DNA of 64,000 nt. Origin: Calocera cornea HHB12733 (taxonomy: Eukaryota > Basidiomycota > Dacrymycetes > Dacrymycetales > Dacrymycetaceae). The stretch covers positions 62,001-126,000 of the forward strand of contig KV423928.1 in NCBI GenBank assembly GCA_001632435.1. The letters run 5' to 3'. Position 1 is the first letter of the stretch; the number at the start of each line of letters is the position of its first letter. The translations under genes and the position numbers were made by a program. The notes under the pieces were generated by a model. That model did no database searches. It was not told the DNA's origin and saw only the letters and a list, made by a program, of their open reading frames with translations. Positions 1 to 9,061 of the stretch are shown here, in pieces.

Positions 1-1641
1 GGACTTCCGACGAAACGAACAGTTTGGTTTTGCTCTCATAGCAAGCTGTTAGGAAAGAAGTCAGACCGGATCACTCAGGCAAAGTTATGTACATGGACTG
101 ACCATCAATAAAAGTGATGAAGCGGCGAGCCTGTGACCATGGATCAGAGATGCGATGCTTTGGTCCATGTCGGAGTACCCACCATGTCCTTTTGGTATAG
201 ACCCATCTTCGGGATATCCGTCACGAAGATGGTAGGGAAGTTCTTCGTGATCTCCAAATAGTCCGCCGCACTTCGTGGGCTACCGCACAGTGCGGCAAAG
301 GTGAATCTGGCGACCTTGCTCGTGCTCTCAGGGCAGACGACATCCCGACCCCACACGGAAAGCTTGCGATTCTGCACGATGTTCTCGCCCTCGGCGATGG
401 CGGTAAACAACTTGTCCATCTCCTGCTGTGTCTCGTGATTTAATGGGGAGTAATAGACCTTCGACATAGCTTTTAACATCCTTCGATAGTCTGGCTCGCG
501 ATTAGGAGAAGTTCGTCGCAGCGGTGAGAGTTCAAGCGCACCTGTGCCGGAGTTCAGGTCTGTCACGATGAGCCTCTCTTTAATTAGGTTTATGCAAGGA
601 ACGAAACTCTCTCGTTGGATTCCATTCTTGTACAGATCATCTGGGTGCCGGCTGTTCACGGTTCGTTAGAGCTCAGAGGCCGTGCAGGAGGCCTAGACGT
701 ACTTGGAGGTCATGACAAATACCACCCCGAAGTCAAGCAGCGACTCCATCAACCGGCGCAGAATCATGGCATCTGCAATGTCGGTTACCTACAAGTAGGT
801 TAGCTAGTGTGAACGAGCGAGAGGAAAATTGTGCGCACCTGGAACTCGTCGAAGCACAACACGATCCCTTCATTCGCTAGGCCCCTCGCAACGGGTGGTA
901 TCGGATCCGCCACCGCTCCCAGCTCATTCTTGACCGCTTGTATTCGTTTGTGCACATCGATCATGAACGCGTGAAAGTGTATTCGGCGCTTGCGCGTGAT
1001 GTTGGGTGGGAGGGTATCGTAGAAGAGGTCCATGAGCATGGACTTGCCGGTCCCGACGTCGCCATAGAGGTAGAGCCCCTGAGGGATGTCTATCGGGTCG
1101 ACAGCGGACGATGTCTCTGGCTTAGAGCCAAAGAACCGGCCAAACTGATATTCATATCAGTTTGCGTCGGGCATGACATAGGAAGAGGACGAACGAGGGA
1201 TTGGGTCGATGTCGGAGGCGCGAGGATGGGTGGGGGATTATACGTGGTTAGGCGATCATGTAGCTTCTGCAAGAGAGCGACAATCTCTAATTGATGCGAG
1301 TCCTTCTTTAGAACCCCGCGTTCTACTAATTGGTTATACCCGGTTGTAGGGGTATCTGTAGCAGGAATGAGTAAGCGACATCAAAATGTGATCGACGACA
1401 TACCATTCTGGGAAGGAGCGGACGAGTTGTGCCGGGCCGCGATCCATGTTGCCCTCGCAATCGGCAGTTTGCGTGCTGGAGGCGGCAGTACCAGACCATA
1501 GTTGCTGAATCGTCGTCGCTGGGTTGCTGAGAGCGACCTCCCAGCATGGATGCTTCGGCTAGGATGTGATGTCGGAGCCGGCGTGCTCGAGCGCGATCTT
1601 GGGGCCCGCAATGCGGTGCGAAGGTGTTGTCGAGGTACCAT
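1..1641 (-). CDS. AFG1: AFG1/LACE1-family mitochondrial AAA-like ATPase, 3' end off the window
   Basis: Matches the AFG1 (LACE1/ZapE) family, P-loop ATPases of the mitochondrial inner membrane involved in quality control of respiratory-chain proteins. Exons read on the minus strand: 1641-1404, 1355-1195, 1144-839, 788-703, 651-183, 130-103 and 45-1; every junction is GT-AG and keeps frame. The first exon gives an Arg/Ser/Ala-rich leader typical of mitochondrial import. Then come a PTTGYNQLV-like family segment, a Walker A (GDVGTGKS), the HFHAFMIDVHKRI helix, Walker B (CFDEFQVTDIADA), MTSNRHPDDLYKNG and, near the left edge, ARRFITFIDACYE. The C-terminus is not in the window. The start is the ATG opening the basic leader. 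The family call is firm; mitochondrial location is inferred from the leader. Confidence 0.93.
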
Positions 1642-1921
1642 GCAGCCGCGTGAGGTAGACTATTAGGAGAGGGATATGGTAGGTTCTAGAGATTAAGTAG
1701 GCGGAGCTGATCTAGATGGCCAGCAGGTCGCAGGGAACGTTTCGTAGCTGGGGACGACCAGCTGTCGGATATGCCGGCCGCTCCGCGTTGACGTCGTTGC
1801 AGCGCTTTCCACCCCTATGGAATCACGTGTTCAGGGACTTTCGTTAATCCGCTGATCCGAGGACGCCCGAGCGGGAATTTCAGACCGGAATACGTGTGAA
1901 GGAGTCTGGTATTATTGTAGT

Positions 1922-2968
1922 CTACACTATCTGCTCTAACTCCTTTGCATACGCCAGGGAGTTCACGATGATCTTCTCCTTCGGTATCTCGATCTTCTCC
2001 TCCGTTTTGCGGGCGAAGTGGATGATCTGCGTCGAGGGATTGACATTCCATCCTCTCTGCAATCCAGGCGGTCAGAGAAACTCTAGGATCGTCCACACGA
2101 AATCTCACCTCTTGAGCAAACGTCACCAGATCCGACTGCTTGGTGAAGAAGAGGAGGCTCATGGCGTCCGACAGCGGTAAGCTGTCGTAAGCCTTCTCTT
2201 CGCAGCTGGCAATTTCTTGCCTGCAATCATGTTAGCTCAGAGATTCAAGAACAATGATAACTTTGCGCACCGTATTGTCTTCATCAAGCTGTCCACGAAG
2301 AACTTGTACTCCTCGCTTGGCGCCGCTTCTCGCTCCTGCCACACCTTATTGTAGCTTCCCTCCATCAGCCATCTCTCCAGATGAACTGGGTGCTGGATGA
2401 ACGGATTATCGCCCAGAATACTGGGAGGCAACGTCTCAATGGTGGTATGGAAGTCACCAATACGGTTCTGAGTGAGGAGGCGGATGAGGTTCAGACCAAT
2501 GAGTGGATACTCGCGAGGTGAGGGAGGAAGTTGGTTTCTGTAGCTGACGTCAACATTGGTGCTTCGACAACGTACTTATCAATACGTACCGAAAATCGGT
2601 ATAGAAGGTCTGTAGCTGAGAGAAGTATCGGTCGAACGCAGGAATGTCCTTATTGCGGACGCTCCAGAAGGCGCCCAGTTCTAGCACATCGCCTACGCCC
2701 TGAGGTCAGCTGCTGCTTAGGCCACAGTATTGAGGCACACACGAGTAATGACAAGATCTTCGAGGGTGGAGTTCGGACTGGGAATAAGCAGACGAGCCTC
2801 GGTCAACGCAATCTGACAAGACCATTAGCGAGTGACATGACGAGAACGGCATTGGGGTCTTACCTTTAACTGAAGGAGTAGCTGGCCAATCGTCTTCTGA
2901 TCGACCTTTGGGTTGACAACCTCAGCCTTCAGACGCTCCCAGTTAGCAACAAGCTGAGGAGGAGCCAT
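1922..2968 (-). CDS. RPN12: 26S proteasome regulatory subunit RPN12 (PSMD8)
   Basis: Lid subunit of the 19S regulatory particle. The first exon (2968-2864) encodes MAPPQLVANWERLKAEVV, followed by exons at 2812-2741 and 2699-2590 and further exons downstream. Family landmarks in order: a segment ending GVGDVLELGAFW, DIPAFDRYFSQLQTFY, LIGLNLIRLLTQNRI, HPVHLERWLMEGSYNKVW (a close match to the PSMD8 signature), EEYKFFVDSLMKTIR, and the C-terminal winged helix with IIVNSLAYAKELEQIV before TAG at 1922-1924. The PCI-type architecture and length fit the family. It is divergent from the proteasome beta-1 gene, with 162 bp between start codons, so the two probably share a promoter. An intron just upstream of the RGWNVNPS segment removes a stretch that would otherwise shift frame. 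Confidence 0.94.
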
Positions 2969-3043
2969 AGTGGGGCAATGACAGATGAAGGATAGGCTAT
3001 ATTGTCGTGTGAGAGTTGAGGTGGCCCTGAATGAGGCCTGAGA

Positions 3044-3081
3044 GGACGCGCATACACGCTCGCATATGGGCGTGCGCGTCC
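3044..3081. promoter_or_regulatory. Perfect 9-bp inverted repeat in the RPN12/PRE3 divergent promoter
   Basis: GGACGCGCA at 3044-3052 is the exact reverse complement of TGCGCGTCC at 3073-3081, separated by 20 nt. It sits near the middle of the 162-bp interval between the two proteasome start codons. A GGTGGC core at 3020-3025 matches only the first six bases of the yeast proteasome element GGTGGCAAA, so I do not call it an Rpn4 site. A dimeric factor site is an inference. Confidence 0.4.
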
Positions 3082-3130
3082 CCTGAATTGCTTCCGTCCA
3101 CATTCGTACGCTTCTCTACTCTTGCCCACC

Positions 3131-4106
3131 ATGAACACCGTCGATATGCAGGCACTTAAGAAAGGGGAGGTGAACCTCGGCGTGAGCTCTATGAAGTTGA
3201 TATTACTGGGATGAAGACTTATGTTGTATGCAGACGTCCATTATGGCGGTCCAATTCGCCGACGGCGTGGTCATCGGCGCGGACAGTCGCACTACGACGG
3301 GCAGCTATATTGTACGCGTCACCTAACGCGAACTTCGATCTTGTGCTAAGCTCTCTATGCAGGCTAATCGCGTTACGGACAAGCTCACTTGTGTTCACGA
3401 CCGCGTGTACTGCTGTCGTTCGGGCTCGTCCGCCGACACGCAGGCCATTGCCGACATCGTCCACTACTACCTCCAGATGTACTCGTAAGTGCCTATGTCC
3501 CGACGTTCGCTTTACCTCAACACTAACTTGTTTAACAGTCAGCAGTATGGGACCGCACCGCCAGTGCACGCTGCGGCCGAACTCTTCCAGAAGCTGTGCT
3601 ACGAGAATAAGGATGGCTTGTCGGCTGGTATCATCTGTGCTGGGTGGGACAAGGAAGTTGGGCCAAGCGTGTACAACATCCCTCTCGGTGGCGGTCTGTT
3701 CAGGCAACCGTGGGCAATTGGAGGTATGTATGCATTAGTATCCAACTAGACTGAGGTGTGAACATTATACATAGGATCCGGATCAACGTACGTATACGGA
3801 TACTGCGATGCGACCTACCAGGAAGGGTGGAACAAGGAGGAGACGATCAAGTTCGTGAAGGATAGTGCGTAACTCCCCTGCCCATGCACGTCGCTCACTA
3901 ACGCTCTTCAAGCCCTCGCGCTGGCGATGTCCCGTGATGGCTCTTCGGGAGGTGTGATTCGTATGGCGGTGATTACCGAGGAGGGCGTTGAGCGCTTGTT
4001 CGTGCCAGGCACCGAGTTGCCGCGATTCTGGGAGGGCAAGGAAGTCCTGGGGCCCCACAAACCGACACATGCAGCTGATCCCATGGCGATTGAGGTAGAA
4101 GCATAG
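3131..4106 (+). CDS. PRE3: 20S proteasome beta-1 subunit (caspase-like)
   Basis: Catalytic beta-1 (PSMB6/Pre3) subunit of the 20S core. Exons 3131-3181, 3234-3311, 3363-3484, 3539-3723, 3775-3864 and 3913-4106 sum to 720 nt (239 aa). A 17-residue propeptide ends VNLG and is followed by the catalytic Thr (T18) of [19 protein letters not shown]; the Asp and Lys of the active site lie in [10 protein letters not shown] and VTDKLTCV. Other family blocks are [35 protein letters not shown] and [13 protein letters not shown]. The second residue after the cleavage site is Ser; many orthologues have Thr there. Divergent from RPN12; its stop is 11 bp from the stop of the convergent gene downstream. Confidence 0.95.
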
Positions 4107-4117
4107 TGTAGTGTCAT

Positions 4118-5646
4118 TCAATCATCATCCTGCATCATTGTGGTTTCCTTCGTCCTGGCCACCGTATCTTCTGAACTTGCTTCGGTGGGCGGTGAAACGT
4201 CCCCGTCGGTTGTCCATCCCTGTCCGTGGTACAAACGCATCCTCCAGAGCGCGATGAGGAGGTTGGTTGTGCTTGCGCGTCTGGTCGAAGCGGCATCCAG
4301 GTTTATAAGGTAACCGTGAGATGCCTTGGAGCTGCTGCGGGCCATTCGTCGTGAGGCAGCCGCCATTCGTTCTGCGCTCCGCTCGGCTTGAATTATGTTA
4401 GCGAGAAGGGACATCAACTCCTGTCGCTTCTCAACCTCGGGAAAGAGTACAAGGCTGTTGTAGATGGGAATAGGTGGCCTTGGGATACCGAGGTCGGGCA
4501 TAGTGTAGGCGATGGTGGAAGGAGGCAGTGAAAGCGAAGGGAGTTCCACGGGAGGAAGAGTGGCGCCATCTTGATGAGTTGACGGTTCCGTCTGCTTCAG
4601 CACTCTGTTGCGCGGGTTTATTCTCGTGGCCATAATGACAGCTGATGCACCGGGCAAGCTGACTCCGGAGCCCTCTCGAAGCGCCTGGAGCTCGTCTCTG
4701 GTCAAGCGTCGGACGACCGGGCTGTATGGAGCCCGTGTACTCTGCAGGTTATCTTTGATGGCGGCGAGCTCGTCCAGCACTGATCTCTGCAGCAATTCAT
4801 AGATCTGCTCAGGCAGTAACCGGTACGTACGGGCGTTCTCGGGCCACCTGTATTGCGTCAATAGGGGTTCAGTCTTAAACTTATGACCTACAGCATGCCG
4901 TTGGCGAGCCCGTTCTGGAACATGTTCACGCCCCTTTTCCAACATGGGATGTACCAGCTCTTTCCCTTCATCCCGGCAGCCTCTGCGTTTGAAGCGCCCC
5001 AAGGTATCGAATACCAGTAGACCACATCAGACTCAGCCGCATCGGGTAAGCGCGCTAGCCCCAAGCGTATCATGAAATCTGCAGCAGACTCAGTCAACAT
5101 CCGGGTCCCTCTTCACAGAAAGCTGATGTGGAAACATACCGCTAGGGAGAAGCCGATGAGACAGAGTGTCTTTTCGGATTGGCGAAGCAAGCATTGTGAC
5201 TGAGGAGCTTAGCGAGAGATAATTGGACATGTGAATACACTCACGGAATGGATTGTGAGAGAACTCTGTTTCCTTTAGGACAGTCGCAATGCTCGCCTTC
5301 ATCCCGGCTGTGGCGTTCTTCTCATTGTCTTGATACTCCTTGTATGCAGCTTTGAGTCCTTTTCCAGAATAAAAGACCTCGGGATGAAGGATAGGATTGG
5401 GGTCTTCCAGTAACATTGATTTCGTTCGACCCTCTGCGGAGAAGTCTGGGACGAGCCGTGTGCGGCTTTCTCTGATCCGCTCTCGACGACGGATGGATAT
5501 GCCACGAGTTGAGCCATCCATCCGTAGTTTCCCGCTATAACAGCTTGGGCCAGGTCTGCAAGAGGATAGCATCATCCGACATGTTGTCGGACGACTGCAA
5601 AAGAACATGAAAGACAAGAAAGAAATTAGGGGCACGTGAATTCCAT
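4118..5646 (-). CDS. Unrecognised protein, several introns, basic N-terminus
   Basis: I do not recognise a characterised family. The reconstructed chain has a basic Ser/Arg-rich N-terminus that could be a mitochondrial leader, then PILHPEVFYSGKGLKAAYKEY, a segment LASPIRKDTLSHRLLPSDF, DAAESDVVYWYSIPWG, GKSWYIPCWKRGVNMFQNG, WPENARTYRLLPEQIYELL and an Ala/Arg-rich tail. Splicing is supported by three frame-keeping junctions: HNPF to the LASP segment, LLPS to DFMIRLGLAR (split Asp codon), and NGML to WPENAR (donor GTAGGT removes an in-frame TAG). The start is uncertain: ATG at 5646-5644 joined through a 41-nt intron, or an ATG inside. The ASP-R and LPS-F pattern loosely recalls small mitochondrial respiratory-growth proteins, but this is only an impression. 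Its stop is 11 bp from the convergent PRE3 stop. Confidence 0.6.
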
Positions 5647-5755
5647 TTTCAGCAAATGAGGCTGTGCAACTGTCATCTGCACCCGCCCCCGCATTCTTGC
5701 GACGTGACCTGCGGCGGGCCGTTGCCAGTCGTTGTTCTTTCTCAAACCAATAGGG

Positions 5756-6958
5756 ATGGCTTGCCTGACTAGGACACGCGTATTCACTGCTTCCCTTGGG
5801 AACAAATCGGTCTTTGCGTCATATCTGAGAAGACTGTCAACTGACCCGACTGGCCGAGAAGCGTACCTTGAAGCTGCTGAAGGCTACCCAGGCGTAACAT
5901 GCCTGGTGCTGAACAAGCCGAAGACTTACAATGCAATCTCGCGCCTTATGCTAAAGGCGAGACCTTTAGACGGAAAATTGAGGTGATCAATGCTGATGCT
6001 GAGCAGAACATCCGAGAAAGCTTGGAAGATGTTCGACATGATCCTAGGCTGGTTTCTCTACGTCTGGACGTCTCACTTTCGGAAGTCTAATACATCGTAG
6101 CACGCGTCTTCTCATTCTGCGGTCTGCTACGCCAAAGATGTTTTGTGCGGGAGCCGATCTCGCGGAGCGGCGCACTATGTCGCAGCAGGAGGTCGACATG
6201 TTCCTGTCCAACGGCAGAGAGACTCTGGGTATACTGGAAGATCTGGCGTGTCCGACAATTGCTGGCATGTATTATTCAACAAATGAGTTGAGTGTTCCAT
6301 TCTGATGCTTTATTCTTGATAGCCATTGATGGCCCAGCACTTGGCGGTGGTTTGGAGATTGCACTTGCCTGCGACTTTCGGATAGCGGGTCAGACTTGTT
6401 TTCCGATCCTTCTCTTGATTATCCTGACGTTCCGACGGCAGGTGCTGAAACCAAGAACATCGGACTACCGGAAACAGCCCTAGGCATTATTCCAGGATTT
6501 GGAGGTACTCAAAGAGCTGCCCGTCTTCTTGGGGCGACCAAAGCAAAGGAACTTGTCTTTACCGCCCGTAAGATGACCGCTAAGGATGCGAAGGAATACG
6601 GTATATTCATCGTGCTCTGTCGTGACATCATCTTACAGTGCTTATAGGCGTTATCGATCATCTTGCCGAGGCCGGCCAGACGGCGTACGATCGATCTTTG
6701 ATACTGGCCGCAGAGATTGTCAAGAATGGTGCGAGGAACCCGTGCAGCACCCTTGGGAGACTTGCTAACTTTGTCACCTCAGCACCTCTGGCGCTGCGTG
6801 CCGCAAAGATGTCCATCTCTCGTGCAAGCGAGCTGTCGCTGGAATCTGGTCTGGACTTTGAGCGCGCCTGCTACCAACCATTGTTGAGCTCGAAGGATCG
6901 ACTAGAAGGGTTGGCTGCATTCAAGGAGGGTCGCGCTCCGCAGTATAAAGGGGAATAG
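5756..6958 (+). CDS. Enoyl-CoA hydratase/isomerase, AUH-like, with three apparent GC-AG introns
   Basis: Crotonase-fold enzyme closest in pattern to mitochondrial AUH (3-methylglutaconyl-CoA hydratase, leucine breakdown). Exons 5756-5956, 6007-6047, 6101-6264, 6323-6388, 6442-6600, 6648-6728 and 6783-6958 total 888 nt (295 aa). Landmarks: N-terminal leader, [23 protein letters not shown] (first oxyanion loop), [19 protein letters not shown] (second oxyanion loop), [18 protein letters not shown] with the catalytic Glu, and [21 protein letters not shown], a typical AUH ending. The first three introns need GC donors (AAG|GCGAGA, TAG|GCTGGT, CTG|GCATGT) to hold frame and homology; the last three are GT-AG. 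An upstream TTG in the same frame is not a fungal start, so the ATG at 5756 is used. Confidence 0.9.
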
Positions 6959-7224
6959 GACCATGTCGCTTCCAGGCCTTATACTGTATTTGTACAGTAG
7001 AGTCTCACTCGCAAGTTGCAATCTCAAAGACTGAGGTGATACACATTTGAGGGGTCTCGGCGATTGAAATGGTGTTCGCCGTTCCGCTGCCAGGGTCCAG
7101 GCGGTGCGAGCTGCCTCTCTTGGCGTGTGAGTCGTCGAACACGGCCATCATCTCAACCTCCCATCATGATCGACTCGTAGGCTTCCCAGCACTCTGCTTG
7201 ACTCCCACCATCTAGCTCGCGCGA

Positions 7225-8726
7225 ATGGCCGCAGGGGAAGAGCCCGCGCCCGCCGCCCTGGCGCTCGGCGAGCCCGCCTGGTTTAGGATCTCGATCCCCT
7301 CCTCCCACGTCGAGCGCCTGCAGCGCCAGCTCGCCGACACGGAGCTGCCGGAGGAGATCGTCCCCGACGTGGGGTGGGAGTACGGGCTCTCCCTGTCCAC
7401 GTTGCGCGAGCTCAAATCCGCGTGGGAGGCGCTCGACTGGCGCAAGGCGGAGGACGAGCTGAACCGGTGCGCCTCACCTACCCTCCCGTCCCACCCTGCT
7501 GACCCATCCGCGCAGGTACGAGCACTTCAAAGTGCGCATCGAGGGCCTCTCCCTGCACTACGTACACGCTCGTTCCCCCGACCCCGGCGCCATCCCCCTG
7601 CTGATGATGCACGGCTACCCCAGCACCTTCGCCGAGTTCCTTCCCCTCCTCCCCTCGCTCACGCACCCCCCAGCAGGCGAGCAAGCGTTCCACGTCGTCC
7701 TCCCCAGCGTGCCCGGGTTCGGGTTCTCGAGCGCCCCGCCGAGGGGATGGAAAGTGGGGGATACGGCGCGCGTGCTGGATATGGTCATGACGGGCGTACT
7801 GGGTTATGAGCGGTATGCGAGCCACGGCGGGGACTGGGTGCGCCTCCTTTCTCCTCTCCCCTCCCCCGCTTCATTTCAGCTCTGAGGAAAGCAGGGAAAC
7901 GCTCACCCATAGAACAGGGATTCATCATCTCCTCAGCGCTAGCGGTCAACCACCTTCAACACTGCCTGTCAATCCACCTAAACCTGTGCGCGGTCCCCCC
8001 GCCCCTCCCGCTCCCGCTCTACCTCCCGCTCTACCTCCTCCCCACGCCCCTCTCCGGCCCACTCATAGCCTGGTTCTTCACCCCCTCCGAGCAGACCGCC
8101 TTCTCCCGCACCTTCCACTTCCTCCGCCACGGCGGCGGGATATTCCCCCTCTGCGCGCAGCAGCCCGCGCTGATCGGCTACGCCCTCTCCGACCTCGCCC
8201 CTGGCGCTGCTTGCCTGGTTCGGGGAGACGTACACCACCCCCCTGTTGTGCGACGCGCAGCGGCCCGTGCCCGGCCCGCAGATCGCCATCGCCCTCTCCC
8301 TGTACTACTTCACGCGGAGCGTGGCGACCGCCCACCTGCAGTACTACGAGAACGCCGCTGCGTTCCTCGGCCCGCCGGTGAGGATCACGAAGTGCGCCGT
8401 GGGCGTCAGCCAGTTCGCCTGGGATGTGTTCGGAATGCCCGAGCGATGGGTGAGGGCGTATTATAGCGGTGCGAGGTGGTTCAGGCGGCATGAGCGGGGC
8501 GGGCACTTCCGTGAGTGTCTCTCTCTCTCTCTTCCGCTGTTGGTTTTGGGAAAGGACTGATGGGAAGTTCTCGTGATACGCAGCGGCGCTCGACAGCCCC
8601 CAAGAGCTCGCACAAGACATCCGCGATTTCTTAGGGGCGAACAACGCGCTCTTCTTCCCCTTCGCAGCATCCCCAGTCCAGCCGAGATCCTGGGGATGGG
8701 GATGGGGATGGTGGAAGTGGACGTAG
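7225..8726 (+). CDS. Microsomal-type epoxide hydrolase with a one-base frameshift
   Basis: Alpha/beta-hydrolase epoxide hydrolase with the N-terminal EHN domain. Exons 7225-7466, 7516-7837, 7918-8510, 8584-8726. Landmarks: FRISIPSSHVERLQRQLADTE (EHN start), IEGLSLHYVHAR, LLMMHGYPSTFAEF (HGxP oxyanion motif), LPSVPGFGFSSAPP, HGGDW (Asp nucleophile) and, near the end, GGHFPALDSPQELAQDIRDF (catalytic His). In exon 3 the family motif YAL-DSP-xL-AW is broken: the frame needs one base fewer at about 8193 (GACCTCGCC where the motif predicts GACTCGCC). Read literally, the catalytic His is lost. It is either an assembly error or a recent pseudogene. The C-terminus is an odd Trp-rich run from a GGGATG repeat. 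Confidence 0.85.
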
Positions 8727-9061
8727 CGCACGCGCAATGCGCAACGCAAGGAACGCAGAGCTTACGCTGGCGCTGGGCGTGGGGAGAGCCGCCCAACAGC
8801 AAAGGGAAGAAAAGCGAATGCGAGTGCGAATGCGAATGCGAGTGCGAATGCGACTATGTACCACGTATCCATCGTAACTACTGCTACAAAGAAGTTGTGA
8901 TTTCAGTCCCCATGCTCGTTTTCGGTTTTCGGTGTTCAGTTTCGCATTTCGCCTCCAGCTGCGCTGGAAGTGTGTGCTGACCCTACCCGGGGTAGCCTGA
9001 GGCCCTGAACGCGTCGCTCGCCACCCCACGTCTCCATTGTGAACTTCTCGTTACTGCCGCC
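8727..9061. repeat. Intergenic with GCGART hexamer array
   Basis: No gene seen. Bases 8814-8853 are an array of GCGAAT and GCGAGT hexamers. An ACGCGT box lies at 9009-9014, about 47 nt before the start codon of the next gene. Confidence 0.7.

Noticed and set aside
3020..3025. Rpn4-type proteasome control element
   Set aside because: Only GGTGGC of the nine-base consensus is present, which is expected by chance in GC-rich DNA.
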